Below are positions 8,586-16,490 of a stretch of DNA of 64,000 bases, piece by piece (positions within the stretch are counted from its first letter, which is position 1; each line of letters begins with the position of its first letter). Under the pieces are notes generated by a model. The model did not search any database and was not told where the DNA came from. It saw nothing but the letters and a program-made list of their open reading frames with translations. Where the stretch lies: positions 406,438 through 470,437 of the forward strand of contig NZ_JALIEA010000011.1 in assembly GCF_022869005.1 (NCBI RefSeq), read 5' to 3'. The translations under genes were made by a program, and so were the position numbers. This stretch comes from Corynebacterium kalidii (lineage in GTDB: Bacteria > Actinomycetota > Actinomycetes > Mycobacteriales > Mycobacteriaceae).

Positions 8586-8853
8586 CCTCCACCTAATCCC
8601 CGTGTGCGGGTAGAGTGGTCCCGGTATCGGTGACTGTCCCTGACGGGGCTGCCTCGCCCGGATTTCCCCGTGGGGGCGCCAGGGGATAGACTGGTCGATC
8701 GTGTTGCGACCTGATCGTCCGCGTGCCGCGCGGACGGGCCGGGAGCGCCCGCACTCCAAACCCGACCCAGGCACGACTCGCCGTCCCGGTCGCCGACAGC
8801 GGTGGACAGGACGAGGGGGACCGACCTGGCGCACAACTCCTGAGGGATTGAGA

Positions 8854-9129
8854 ATGAAGAACGATATTCACCCCGACTACCACCCGGTGGTCTTCAAGGA
8901 CGCCAGCACTGGCCACCAGTTCCTGACGCGTTCCACCGCAACCTCCGACCGCTCCGTGGAGTGGGAGGACGGTAACGAGTACCCGTTGATCGTCGTCGAC
9001 GTCACCAGCGAGTCCCACCCCTTCTGGACGGGTGCACAGCGTGTCATGGACACCGCCGGCCGCGTCGAGAAGTTCCAGCGTCGTTACGGCAACCGTGTTC
9101 GCCGTACCAAGAAGAACGAGGAGGGCTAA
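8854..9129 (+). CDS. rpmE2: 50S ribosomal protein L31 type B
   Basis: This 91-residue protein is L31 type B: it starts [20 protein letters not shown], contains the characteristic [25 protein letters not shown] segment, and lacks the CxxC pairs of the zinc-binding type A. The start at 8854 follows a GAGGGA ribosome site; upstream in-frame codons give an Arg-rich, unconserved extension. L31 bridges the ribosomal subunits. It is cotranscribed with rpmF five bases downstream. Confidence 0.96.
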   Translation: MKNDIHPDYHPVVFKDASTGHQFLTRSTATSDRSVEWEDGNEYPLIVVDVTSESHPFWTGAQRVMDTAGRVEKFQRRYGNRVRRTKKNEEG

Positions 9130-9134
9130 GAACA

Positions 9135-9302
9135 ATGGCTGTTCCGAAGCGCCGTCTTTCCCGCGCCAACACCCACCACCGTCGTTCCAACTGGAAGTCC
9201 GACAACGTGGCGCTGCAGAGCGTCAAGGTTGACGGTCGCGAGGTCCAGATCCCTCGTCGTCTGGTCAAGGCCGCGAAGCTGGGCCTGGTCGACCTCGACT
9301 AG
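9135..9302 (+). CDS. rpmF: 50S ribosomal protein L32, cysteine-free
   Basis: This 55-residue protein begins [20 protein letters not shown], the standard L32 start, and ends [10 protein letters not shown]. The usual C-terminal zinc-binding cysteines are absent, so it is the zinc-independent type like its neighbours. It begins five bases after rpmE2 and is followed 20 nt later by a strong intrinsic terminator. It is under the usual 60-residue calling threshold. Confidence 0.96.
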   Translation: MAVPKRRLSRANTHHRRSNWKSDNVALQSVKVDGREVQIPRRLVKAAKLGLVDLD

Positions 9303-9321
9303 TGCCGTACCGCTGAGGTGA

Positions 9322-9351
9322 CCCCCGTCGACATTCGTCGACGGGGGTTTT
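9322..9351 (+). terminator. Rho-independent terminator of rpmE2-rpmF
   Basis: CCCCCGTCGAC (9322-9332) and GTCGACGGGGG (9337-9347) form a perfect 11-bp stem closed by a 4-nt loop (ATTC), directly followed by TTTT and CTCT. This is the clearest intrinsic terminator in the window. Confidence 0.93.
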
Positions 9352-9516
9352 CTCTGTGTGGGGAGAGGCGGCGGAGAGTCGGCGGAGCCGGGGGTTCCGC
9401 CGTTTTTTACAGCCAGATTACGGCCGTGTTCGGGTCTGGTGCAGGTTTCCTGTCAGTTATCTGTGGGATGCGTTTTGGGGTGTCGTAGCGCCTCTACGCT
9501 GGTGCAGAATGGCCGA

Positions 9517-10212
9517 ATGAAGATTCTTGTTGTCGACGATGATCAGACGGTAAGGGACTCTCTCCGGCGCTCTCTCACGTTCAACGGCTACGAGGTGGCC
9601 GCGGCGGGAGACGGCGACGACGCCCTCCGCCTCGTTCGTCAGGAGGCGCCGGACCTGGTGATCCTCGATGTCGAGCTTCCCGGGGTCGACGGGCTCACCG
9701 TGTGCCGTGACCTCCGGAGTGCCGGAAATGACGTCCTCATCCTCATGCTGTCGGACAGTGCCGACGTCGCGGACCGCGTCGCCGGCCTGGACGCCGGTGC
9801 GGACGACTTCATGTCGAAGCCGTACGCCCTCGAGGAGGTGCTCGCGCGCGTGCGCTCCCTGCACCGGCGGTCCGTGCGCACGGCGGTGGCGCAGAACGTC
9901 GAGGTGAAGCCCCTCGCCTTCGAGGACCTGTCGCTGAACCCGGAGACCCGTGAGGTCAGCCGTGGCGAGCGCCGGATCAGCCTCACCCGCACCGAGTTCG
10001 CTCTGCTGCAGCTGCTGATGAAGAACCAGCGCAAAGTGCTCAGTAGGACGAAGATCCTCGAGGAGGTGTGGGGGTACGACTTCCCGACCTCCGGCAACGC
10101 CCTGGAGGTCTACATCGGCTACCTCCGCCGTAAGACGGAGGAGGGCGGCGAGTCCCGGGTGATCCACACCGTGCGCGGTGTGGGCTACGTCCTGCGCGAC
10201 GACGCTCCCTGA
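9517..10212 (+). CDS. mprA: OmpR-family response regulator, MprA/CgtR2-like
   Basis: This 231-residue regulator has a receiver domain with the acidic pair at residues 8-9, phospho-acceptor Asp51 (VILDVELPG) and the conserved Lys in [10 protein letters not shown], then a winged-helix DNA-binding domain (about 130-228) with [13 protein letters not shown] and VYIGYLRRK. Its position before the HtrA gene matches mycobacterial MprA and corynebacterial CgtR2, regulators of envelope stress responses. The partner kinase gene that should follow is absent: only 197 nt separate it from the protease gene. The start at 9517 matches the family; a longer frame from 9358 reads through the rpmF terminator flank. 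Confidence 0.93.
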   Translation: MKILVVDDDQTVRDSLRRSLTFNGYEVAAAGDGDDALRLVRQEAPDLVILDVELPGVDGLTVCRDLRSAGNDVLILMLSDSADVADRVAGLDAGADDFMSKPYALEEVLARVRSLHRRSVRTAVAQNVEVKPLAFEDLSLNPETREVSRGERRISLTRTEFALLQLLMKNQRKVLSRTKILEEVWGYDFPTSGNALEVYIGYLRRKTEEGGESRVIHTVRGVGYVLRDDAP

Positions 10213-10221
10213 CGGGAGGCC

Positions 10222-10245
10222 GCAACGTCCTTCCTGGAAGGTTGC
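10222..10245. repeat. Imperfect dyad after the response regulator gene
   Basis: GCAAC and CCTTCC in the left arm match GGAAGG and TTGC in the right arm across one base, with a two-base bulge. It lacks a T-tract. It could be an mRNA hairpin or an operator, lying where the sensor kinase gene would begin in related genomes. Confidence 0.3.
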
Positions 10246-10409
10246 TGAGTGCGAACTCCGCGCTTGCCGAGTACAGTGCTCCACTATTCGGAGGACACTG
10301 TCAGGTTGTGCGGACGGACCGCCAACCCTGGTCGACCACGATGGAGTGTGTCGGAGACAGTTGAGCGAGTTTGAGTGAGCCGGTGATCGCACCGGCGAAG
10401 GAGAGTCAG

Positions 10410-11741
10410 ATGTCCGGGGAAGACCGTAACGGCAGTGACGACGGATGGGGCCGGAGCCCGGGGACGGGCGACGGGCAGGGCCCCGGGCCCGCCGGGTTCA
10501 CCGATCCGGCCGCACAGCAACGCCACTGGGAGAGCCTCTCCAGTCAGTATCCCAGCAATGACGGCTCCGTGCCGCCCCCGGTGTCCGGCCCTGAACTGCC
10601 CCCGCAGGCCGCCGGTGCGGCGAGCAGGGAACCGCAACGTCGGTTCTCGACCCCTGCGGTGGCGGCGCTCGTCCTCGCGGTCGGTGTGGCGGCCTCCGCG
10701 GTGACCGCCGGTGTCATCAACCAGACCGGCGACGACTCCACCCCGGTCACCTCCCTCAACCAGTCCAGCAGCAGCGACCGGGGGAACACCCCGGTCTCTG
10801 CCCCGGATCCGGGGACGGTGGAGTCGGTCGCACAGAACGTCCTCCCCAGTGTGGTGTCCATCCAGGTCGCCACCCGCGAGGGCGGGGCCGAGGGGTCGGG
10901 GTCGATCATCAGCCAGGACGGTCTGATCCTCACCAACAACCACGTCGTCGCCGGCGCTGAGGGCGGGAACGCGCAGATGAGCGTGACCACCAACGACGGG
11001 CGTCAGCTCGAGGCAGAGGTCGTGGCGACCGACCCCCAGACCGACCTCGCCGTGGTCAAGGCGTCTGGCGCCGACGACCTGCAGCCCATCGCGATCGGTG
11101 ACTCCGACGGCCTCCGGGTCGGTGAGACGGTGATCGCCGTCGGTTCCCCGCTGGGCCTGTCGTCGACGGTGACCACCGGTATCGTCTCGGCGATGAACCG
11201 CCCGGTGCAGGCCGGCGGTGAAGGTGGTGGCGAGGCGTCCCTGATCGACGCGATCCAGACCGACGCCGCGATCAACCCGGGCAACTCCGGCGGGGCACTG
11301 GTGAACCTCCGCGGCGAACTCGTCGGGATCCCGTCGGTGATCGCCACCCTGGGCGGGCAGATGGGCGGGGAGTCCGGCTCCATCGGGCTCGGCTTCGCGA
11401 TCCCGTCGAACCAGGCGGAGGACACCGCACAGCAGCTCATCGACAACGGGCGGGCGACCCACCCGGTCATCGGTGCACGGGTCAACACCGGCGCCGAGTC
11501 GCGGGTCCGCGGTGCGGAGATCGTCAGTGTGTCCGACGGGGGACCGGCGGCGGACGCCGGCATCCGGGACGGGGACGTGGTGACCAAGGTCGGCGACCGG
11601 ATCGTCGACAGCGGCGTCAGTCTCATCGCCGCGATCCGCTCGCACAACGTCGGCGACGAGGTCACGTTGACCGTGACCGACGGCAACGGCGGCAACGAGC
11701 GCGAGGTCGGGGTGACGCTCTCGGAGTCCGACGCAGGCTGA
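10410..11741 (+). CDS. pepD: HtrA-family serine protease with PDZ domain (PepD-like)
   Basis: This 443-residue protein has a long hydrophilic N-terminal segment, one membrane helix (about 82-103), a trypsin-like protease domain and a C-terminal PDZ domain. The catalytic triad reads His178 (TNNHVV), Asp212 (TDLAVV) and Ser293 (GNSGGAL). The protease domain should face outside the membrane and degrade or chaperone misfolded envelope proteins. Start 10410 is preferred because AGGAG lies 6 nt upstream; an earlier in-frame TTG at 10371 has no such support. In relatives it is a target of the MprAB system encoded next to it; here only MprA is present. Confidence 0.95.
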   Translation: MSGEDRNGSDDGWGRSPGTGDGQGPGPAGFTDPAAQQRHWESLSSQYPSNDGSVPPPVSGPELPPQAAGAASREPQRRFSTPAVAALVLAVGVAASAVTAGVINQTGDDSTPVTSLNQSSSSDRGNTPVSAPDPGTVESVAQNVLPSVVSIQVATREGGAEGSGSIISQDGLILTNNHVVAGAEGGNAQMSVTTNDGRQLEAEVVATDPQTDLAVVKASGADDLQPIAIGDSDGLRVGETVIAVGSPLGLSSTVTTGIVSAMNRPVQAGGEGGGEASLIDAIQTDAAINPGNSGGALVNLRGELVGIPSVIATLGGQMGGESGSIGLGFAIPSNQAEDTAQQLIDNGRATHPVIGARVNTGAESRVRGAEIVSVSDGGPAADAGIRDGDVVTKVGDRIVDSGVSLIAAIRSHNVGDEVTLTVTDGNGGNEREVGVTLSESDAG

Positions 11742-11858
11742 CCCGCACCGGCACCGTGATGCCACCCCTGACCTATACAGCAGACGTGTCCGCCGGTTAC
11801 CGTTGACGTGACCCTGCACACCGCGACGGGCGCCGAAGTCCCCGAGGAGTTCACCACC

Positions 11859-12536
11859 ATGTCCCACGATCCCAACGTCGACACCGACCCGACCGCCGGC
11901 GACATCCAGGATCCGTCCGGTCTGATCACCGTGCCGGGAATCGATGACTTCGCCCGGGTCGAGAAGGAGTCCATCGAGCGGCTCGACGCCGAGATCACCG
12001 AACCCGGTGACGACGTGTTCCGCTCCCTGGACATCCAGGAGAACGGCCGCGAGGACGGCAACCCCAGGCACTCGCTGCTGCACGCCCTGGTCGTCATCGT
12101 CACCGACCACCCCGACGCCGCCGACCAGTCCGGGGAACTCGTCGCGGAACTGCTGGCGGAGGAGGACTACATGGTGGACGCGGTGTTGACCGTGGACACC
12201 CGGAAGTCCTCCGTACGCCAGGCACTGGAGACCGCCGTGGTCGGCGGCGCCGACCTGGTGATCACCGTCGGCGGGACCGGGGTGAGCCCCCGTGACAAGA
12301 CCCCCGAGGCCACCAAGGCGGTCCTGGACAAGCGCATCCAGGGCCTCTCCCAGGCACTGCGTGCGTCCGCGCTGGCCTGTAACGCCGTGGACGGCGGACT
12401 GTCCCGGGGTGTGGCCGGGGTGTCCGGTTCGACCGTCGTGGTGAACCTGGCGGCCTCGCGCGCGGCGATCCGCGACGGGATGGCCACCCTGTTCCCCCTG
12501 GTCCGACACGTGATCGCGGACATCAGCAGGGCATGA
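11859..12536 (+). CDS. MoaB/Mog family molybdopterin adenylyltransferase-like protein
   Basis: This 225-residue protein has a MoCF/MogA domain from about residue 75: ALVVIVTDHPDAADQSGELV, the GGADLVITVGGTGVSPRD nucleotide-binding signature, and GVSGSTVVVNLAASRAAI. The family adenylates molybdopterin before molybdenum insertion, although the mycobacterial MoaB2 at this locus has been regarded as atypical. The acidic N-terminal extension of about 75 residues is longer than in classical MogA. Start 11859 has GAGGAG 9 nt upstream; a GTG at 11808 is the alternative. A TATACA hexamer (11774-11779) may be its promoter. Confidence 0.85.
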   Translation: MSHDPNVDTDPTAGDIQDPSGLITVPGIDDFARVEKESIERLDAEITEPGDDVFRSLDIQENGREDGNPRHSLLHALVVIVTDHPDAADQSGELVAELLAEEDYMVDAVLTVDTRKSSVRQALETAVVGGADLVITVGGTGVSPRDKTPEATKAVLDKRIQGLSQALRASALACNAVDGGLSRGVAGVSGSTVVVNLAASRAAIRDGMATLFPLVRHVIADISRA

Positions 12537-12718
12537 GGCCCCGCCGGAAGACAGGGGTGGTGGGCAAGGCCCACGCCCCGGACCGGGACCTGGAGCTGCC
12601 CACGGAGCTGCCCAGGGAGCGCCCCGGGGAACCCCGGCAGGACGGGGACGGCACGACCACGCAGCACGCCGGCTTCGGGGAGGACTTCTGGGAGGGGCAG
12701 CGCCCGCCCCACTGGTGA
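12533..12718 (+). CDS. Small hypothetical protein coupled to MoaB
   Basis: This 61-residue frame starts inside the MoaB stop (ATGA), implying translational coupling. It is strongly basic at the N terminus, Pro/Glu-rich in the middle and ends FGEDFWEGQRPPHW. That ending resembles short C-terminal motifs seen in small actinobacterial proteins, which supports it being real. Its codon use (GC-rich third positions) matches neighbours. It stops 26 nt before the convergent mscL stop. No function can be assigned. Confidence 0.6.
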   Translation: MRPRRKTGVVGKAHAPDRDLELPTELPRERPGEPRQDGDGTTTQHAGFGEDFWEGQRPPHW

Positions 12719-12744
12719 CACAGGGGACGGGCGCGGGGGAGGAT

Positions 12745-13218
12745 TCAGTTGGCGGAGTGGCGTCCACCGGTGTCGGTGGAGTCGTCGATCTCCCCGGCGA
12801 GGCCGTTGTTGGCGGAGCTGACGCCGCTCTGGGTGGCGATCAGGTCACGGATCTCGATGAGCAGGTCGACCTCCGAGGCGACGGTCTCCTCGGGGTCGAT
12901 GCCCTTCCGGCGGGCGTGGAGCTCGTTGAGCTTGTTCATCGGGGCGACCAGCAGGAAGTAGACCACTGCGGCGATGATGAGGAAGTTGATCACCGCGGTG
13001 ATGATCGCACCCAGGTCGATCTGGGTGCTCTCCATCCCGTCACGGATCTGGAACTTCAGCCCGTCGACCTCGGTGCCGCCGAAGCTGTTGATCAGCGGCT
13101 GGATCAGCGAGTCCGAGATGGCGGTGACGATGGCGGTGAAGGCGGAGCCGATGATGACGGCGATCGCCAGTTCCATCACGTTTCCGCGGGTGATGAAGTC
13201 TTTGAAACCCTTGAGCAT
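12745..13218 (-). CDS. mscL: Large-conductance mechanosensitive channel MscL
   Basis: This 157-residue protein begins MLKGFKDFITRGNVMELAIAVIIGSAFTAIV, the conserved amphipathic N terminus and first helix that form the MscL gate, and has a second helix (ITAVINFLIIAAVVYFLLVAPMN) followed by a charged cytoplasmic bundle with DPEETVASEVDLLIEIRDLI. MscL opens on membrane tension and releases solutes during hypo-osmotic shock. The loop between helices and the acidic tail are slightly longer than in E. coli. It follows the 5-FCL gene by 44 nt on the same strand, probably one operon. Confidence 0.97.
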   Translation of the reverse strand: MLKGFKDFITRGNVMELAIAVIIGSAFTAIVTAISDSLIQPLINSFGGTEVDGLKFQIRDGMESTQIDLGAIITAVINFLIIAAVVYFLLVAPMNKLNELHARRKGIDPEETVASEVDLLIEIRDLIATQSGVSSANNGLAGEIDDSTDTGGRHSAN

Positions 13219-13262
13219 GGTGCACTCCTTGTGCTGGTGTAGATCAGAGAGGGGATGTCCGG

Positions 13263-13964
13263 CTACCGGGTACTCCGGCGGCCGGGGGAAGTCGGGAAGA
13301 CGCCCGCCTCGGTGACGACGTCCCGGACACGGACGTCGAGACGGGTCCTGGGTACGTCGACCCCGAACTCGTCGTGGTCCACGAGCGCTACCAGTCTGCC
13401 AGGTTCGTCACGCCCGGACAGCACGGCGGCGGTCCGGTCGTAGTAGCCGCCACCTTGGCCGAGCCGGGTACCGTCCCGGTCGACGGCGAGAGCGGGGACG
13501 ACCAGGGTGGTGACTTTCCCGGACAGTTCCACGCACGATATCGGCGACCGGGGCCCGGGCGTTTCCGGTATCTCCGTGGGCTCGGGAATCCCGAAGGCCC
13601 CCGGCCGGAGGGAGCCCGACCCCCGGTAGGGAAGCCAGGTCAACGGTTGCGACGGCCCCGGGACCACCGGGAGCCACACCTCGAACCCGGCCTGCCTGAG
13701 AGCCTCCGGCAGACCCGGCCCCCCGGGCTCGCCGGGCAGACCGACGAAGGCGGCGACCGCGCCCGGGCCCCCGTAACCGTCCCCGCCGTCGGTCAGCAGG
13801 GTGAGCAGATGGTCGATGATGGCGGCGTCACGACGGGCGCGTTCGTCCTGCGTGACGGCACGCCGGGCGGCGCGGAGCCGTCGGCGCACCGCCTGCTTCG
13901 CCTCCTGCACCGCGTCCGGCGTATCCCCGGTCGCGTCGTGAGCCGTGTTCTGTCCCTGGTCCAT
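13263..13964 (-). CDS. 5-formyltetrahydrofolate cyclo-ligase
   Basis: This 233-residue enzyme converts 5-formyl-THF to 5,10-methenyl-THF with ATP. The family's nucleotide-binding signature LGQGGGYYDR is present in the C-terminal third, preceded by VVPALAVDRDGTRLG, and the N terminus has the expected K-x-x-R-R-x-R-A-A-R pattern (KQAVRRRLRAARRAV). The N-terminal 20 residues are unconserved. A TATGAT hexamer 8 nt upstream of the ATG suggests a leaderless transcript that continues into mscL. galU is divergent, 126 bp away. Confidence 0.93.
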   Translation of the reverse strand: MDQGQNTAHDATGDTPDAVQEAKQAVRRRLRAARRAVTQDERARRDAAIIDHLLTLLTDGGDGYGGPGAVAAFVGLPGEPGGPGLPEALRQAGFEVWLPVVPGPSQPLTWLPYRGSGSLRPGAFGIPEPTEIPETPGPRSPISCVELSGKVTTLVVPALAVDRDGTRLGQGGGYYDRTAAVLSGRDEPGRLVALVDHDEFGVDVPRTRLDVRVRDVVTEAGVFPTSPGRRSTR

Positions 13965-13972
13965 ACCAGCCG

Positions 13973-13978
13973 ATCATA
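13973..13978 (-). promoter_or_regulatory. -10 hexamer of leaderless 5-FCL gene
   Basis: TATGAT on the minus strand ends 8 nt before the start codon, placing transcription start at or next to the ATG. Confidence 0.6.
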
Positions 13979-14077
13979 GAGGTGTACGGGGGTGCCGGTG
14001 GTGACGTCACGCCGCCCCGGTTGTCCGTTTTCCGGGTGTCGGTGTGTTCCCGTCGGGTCAGACGGGGGTGGTCCCTG

Positions 14078-14083
14078 TAGGAT
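14078..14083 (+). promoter_or_regulatory. -10 hexamer of leaderless galU
   Basis: TAGGAT lies 7 nt before the ATG at 14091 and no Shine-Dalgarno sequence is present. Confidence 0.6.
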
Positions 14084-14090
14084 CCTCCGT

Positions 14091-15047
14091 ATGGCAACTA
14101 CCAACTCATCCGTTCCCTCCGGCTCTCCGGGCGGCGTCACCGACGGCGTCTCCACCGGCGGGATCCGAACCGTCGTGGTTCCTGCCGCCGGCCTGGGCAC
14201 CCGTTTCCTGCCGGCCACCAAGACCGTGCCCAAGGAGCTCCTGCCCGTTGTGGATACGCCCGGGATCGAGCTCATCGCCAAAGAGGCCTCCGAGGCCGGT
14301 GCCTCCCGGCTCGCCGTGGTCACCTCGCCCCGTAAGCAGGGCATCATGGCGTTCTTCGACCGTGACGAGCTTTTGGAGGACACGCTCGAGGCCCGTGGCA
14401 AGACCGAGCAGCTCAACAAGGTTCGTGCGGTCAACGAGATGATCACCGCCGTGTCGGTCAACCAGGACCGCCCGCTGGGCCTGGGGCACGCCATCGGATG
14501 CGCCGAGGACTCCCTCGACGACGACGAGGACGCCTTCGCCGTCCTGCTGCCCGACGACCTCGTCCTGCCGTTCGGCGTGATGAACGAGATGATCAGGGTC
14601 CGCCAGCGTTACGGCGGCACCGTCCTGTGCGGTTTCGAGGTCCCGGAGGACGAGGTCTCGAACTACGGCGTCTTCGAGATCACCGACGTCGAGGGCGCTG
14701 ACAACGCCGACAGCCAGGTGCGCCGGGTGACGGGCATGGTCGAGAAGCCGGACGTCGCCGACGCCCCGTCGAACATCGTGGCCACCGGTCGTTACCTGCT
14801 GGACCGGTCCATCTTCGACGCGTTGCGGAAGACCACCCCGGGCAAGGGCGGGGAGATCCAGGTCACCGACGCCATCGCCAGGCTCATCGACGAGGGCCAC
14901 CCGGTGCACGTCTACGTCCACCGCGGCAACCGTCACGACCTGGGCAACCCGGGCGGCTTCATCCGCGCGTGCGTGGACTTCGCCCTGGACGACCCGTCCT
15001 ACGGGCCCTCGCTGGAGCGGTGGCTGGCCCACCGCCTGGAGAAGTGA
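14091..15047 (+). CDS. galU: UTP-glucose-1-phosphate uridylyltransferase
   Basis: This 318-residue enzyme makes UDP-glucose from UTP and glucose-1-phosphate. The nucleotide-binding signature AAGLGTRFLPATKTVPKELLPVVD is at about residues 30-53, followed by RKQGIMAFFD, PLGLGHAIGCAE and LLPDDLVL. UDP-glucose feeds trehalose, glycogen and arabinogalactan synthesis in corynebacteria. The start at 14091 matches the leaderless promoter; a longer in-frame start at 13992 adds unconserved sequence across the promoter. Its stop codon lies inside a 13-bp tandem repeat. Confidence 0.96.
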   Translation: MATTNSSVPSGSPGGVTDGVSTGGIRTVVVPAAGLGTRFLPATKTVPKELLPVVDTPGIELIAKEASEAGASRLAVVTSPRKQGIMAFFDRDELLEDTLEARGKTEQLNKVRAVNEMITAVSVNQDRPLGLGHAIGCAEDSLDDDEDAFAVLLPDDLVLPFGVMNEMIRVRQRYGGTVLCGFEVPEDEVSNYGVFEITDVEGADNADSQVRRVTGMVEKPDVADAPSNIVATGRYLLDRSIFDALRKTTPGKGGEIQVTDAIARLIDEGHPVHVYVHRGNRHDLGNPGGFIRACVDFALDDPSYGPSLERWLAHRLEK

Positions 15048-15076
15048 CCCGGAGAAGTTACCCGGAGAAGTGACAC
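15038..15076 (+). repeat. Three tandem 13-bp repeats across the galU stop
   Basis: GGAGAAGTGACCC, GGAGAAGTTACCC and GGAGAAGTGACAC run head to tail at 15038-15050, 15051-15063 and 15064-15076. The first copy contains the last codons and TGA of galU; the others extend into the spacer before glp. Confidence 0.85.
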
Positions 15077-15213
15077 GGTAACCGACGGCAGGGAGGCGGT
15101 GCCCGACATCGGACCCGCCTTCGGCGGTTTCGGGGTTCCGAGACGGTAGAGTCTGCACCCGTACCACCTGCACGTCACCCTGACCTATCCCGAGAACCCG
15201 TGAGGACGGCTAC

Positions 15214-16464
15214 GTGAGAACTGTTGAGGAGCAGCTGGCCACGGTCAGCGCCGCGGCAGTAACACCGGAACCGGTGCGCACCGCGATTTCAGAGGCCCTG
15301 GGTCTGCGCTGTGCCGAGCAGGTCGAGGCGGAGGCGTCGGTCCCCGGGTTCGACCAGGCCGCCGTGGACGGCTACGCGGTGCGCTCTGTCGACGTCCGCC
15401 ACGCCGGCAGCGTCGACCCGGGTGTGCCCTCGGCGAAGCTCCCCGTCGTCGGTGACGTGGGTGTGGGATCGCACCGGCCGGTGCGGCTGCAGCCGCGGCA
15501 GGCCGTGCGGGTGCAGGCCGGGGCGCCGATCCCCACCCTCGCCGACGCCGTCGTCCCCCTGGACTGGGCCGAGGACGACGGACGGCGCACCGAGGCGCTG
15601 CGTCCGGTCGCCGCCGGGCAGTTCATCCACCGCGCAGGATCCGACGTGCAGCCCGGTGACGTCGTCGTCGAACAGGGGTCGGTGATCGGCGCCGCCCAGG
15701 TGGGCCTGCTCGCCGCGGTGGGCCGGTCGAAGGTGCTGGTGTACCCGCGCCCGCGGATGGCGGTGCTGTCCTTCGGCCCCGAACTCGTCGACATCGACCG
15801 TGACCCGGGCCTGGGCCAGGTCCACGACGTCAACTCCTACTCCCTCGCCGCCGCCGGGCGCGAGGCGGGGGCGGACGTCAACCGGCTCGGGATCGTCGGT
15901 GGTGAGGACCGCCGCCTGCGCGACATCATCGAGGGCCAGCTCATCCGCTCCGAGATCCTGGTGATCGCCGGTGGGGTGGGCGGCTCGTCGAGTGACCGGC
16001 TCCGGGAGATCCTGGCCGAACTCGGGGACCTGGACGTGTCCCGGGTGGCGATGCACCCCGGCTCGGTGCAGGGGTTCGGGATCCTCGGCGCCGACCGGGT
16101 GCCGACCTTCCTGCTGCCCTCGAACCCGAGTGCGGCGCTGGTGGCCTTCGAGGTCCTGGTGCGCCCGCTGGTCCAGATCCTGCGTGGCCAGCGTCAGTCG
16201 ATGCGTCGTATGGTCAAGGCACGGACGATCGCCGGACTGGAGTCGGCGCCGCACCGTCGCGGGTTCATCCGGGCGCAGCTGATGCGGGACCGGGAGACCA
16301 GTGAGTTCCTCGTCGACCCGCTCGGCGCGGTCGCCGGCGGCGAGCCCACGCACCTGCTCGGCAGCCACGGGCAGGCCAACGGCCTGATCGTGGTGCCCGG
16401 CGACCGGACCCGCGTCGAGCCCGGCGAGGTCGTCGACGTGATGTTCCTGACGAACCGGGTGTGA
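15214..16464 (+). CDS. glp: MoeA/gephyrin-like protein, probable Glp
   Basis: This 416-residue protein has the full MoeA fold order: VPGFDQAAVDGYAVRS, VRVQAGAPIPTLADAVVPLDW, a GSDVQPGD linker, then the MogA-like domain and C-terminal domain. Several catalytic motifs are changed: PGKP reads PGSV, PGNPVS reads PSNPSA, and the GGVSxGxxD loop reads GGVGGSSSD. In corynebacteria the MoeA homologue at this locus, Glp, is a divisome protein that binds FtsZ and the membrane receptor GLPR rather than a molybdenum insertase, as I recall the literature. The GLPR-like gene two places downstream agrees. GTG start; a TAGAGT hexamer (15147-15152) may drive the operon. Confidence 0.85.
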   Translation: MRTVEEQLATVSAAAVTPEPVRTAISEALGLRCAEQVEAEASVPGFDQAAVDGYAVRSVDVRHAGSVDPGVPSAKLPVVGDVGVGSHRPVRLQPRQAVRVQAGAPIPTLADAVVPLDWAEDDGRRTEALRPVAAGQFIHRAGSDVQPGDVVVEQGSVIGAAQVGLLAAVGRSKVLVYPRPRMAVLSFGPELVDIDRDPGLGQVHDVNSYSLAAAGREAGADVNRLGIVGGEDRRLRDIIEGQLIRSEILVIAGGVGGSSSDRLREILAELGDLDVSRVAMHPGSVQGFGILGADRVPTFLLPSNPSAALVAFEVLVRPLVQILRGQRQSMRRMVKARTIAGLESAPHRRGFIRAQLMRDRETSEFLVDPLGAVAGGEPTHLLGSHGQANGLIVVPGDRTRVEPGEVVDVMFLTNRV

Positions 16465-16490
16465 GTCCCCGGTGCTCCTGACGAACCGGC
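16445..16490 (+). repeat. Direct repeat joining glp end and rimJ start
   Basis: TCCTGACGAACCGG occurs at 16445-16458, encoding the end of Glp, and again at 16477-16490, encoding the start of RimJ. Confidence 0.75.

Larger units (their letters stand above)
8405..8853. other. 449-bp divergent control region between rpmB and rpmE2
   Basis: No gene was found here. The region holds the rpmB-side hairpin and dyad listed separately, and on the plus strand two -10-like hexamers, TAGAGT (8611-8616) and TAGACT (8687-8692), that could start rpmE2-rpmF transcripts with leaders of roughly 160-240 nt. The rpmE2 start is preceded by GAGGGA. Confidence 0.4.

Noticed and set aside
8405..8853. Zur box between the ribosomal operons
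   Set aside because: Expected from the C- paralogue content, but no AT-rich palindrome of the Zur type could be seen; the GC-rich dyad at 8562-8585 is different.
15113..15130. Terminator after galU (CCGCC-TTC-GGCGG-TTT)
   Set aside because: The stem is only 5 bp and the T run 3; too weak to call.
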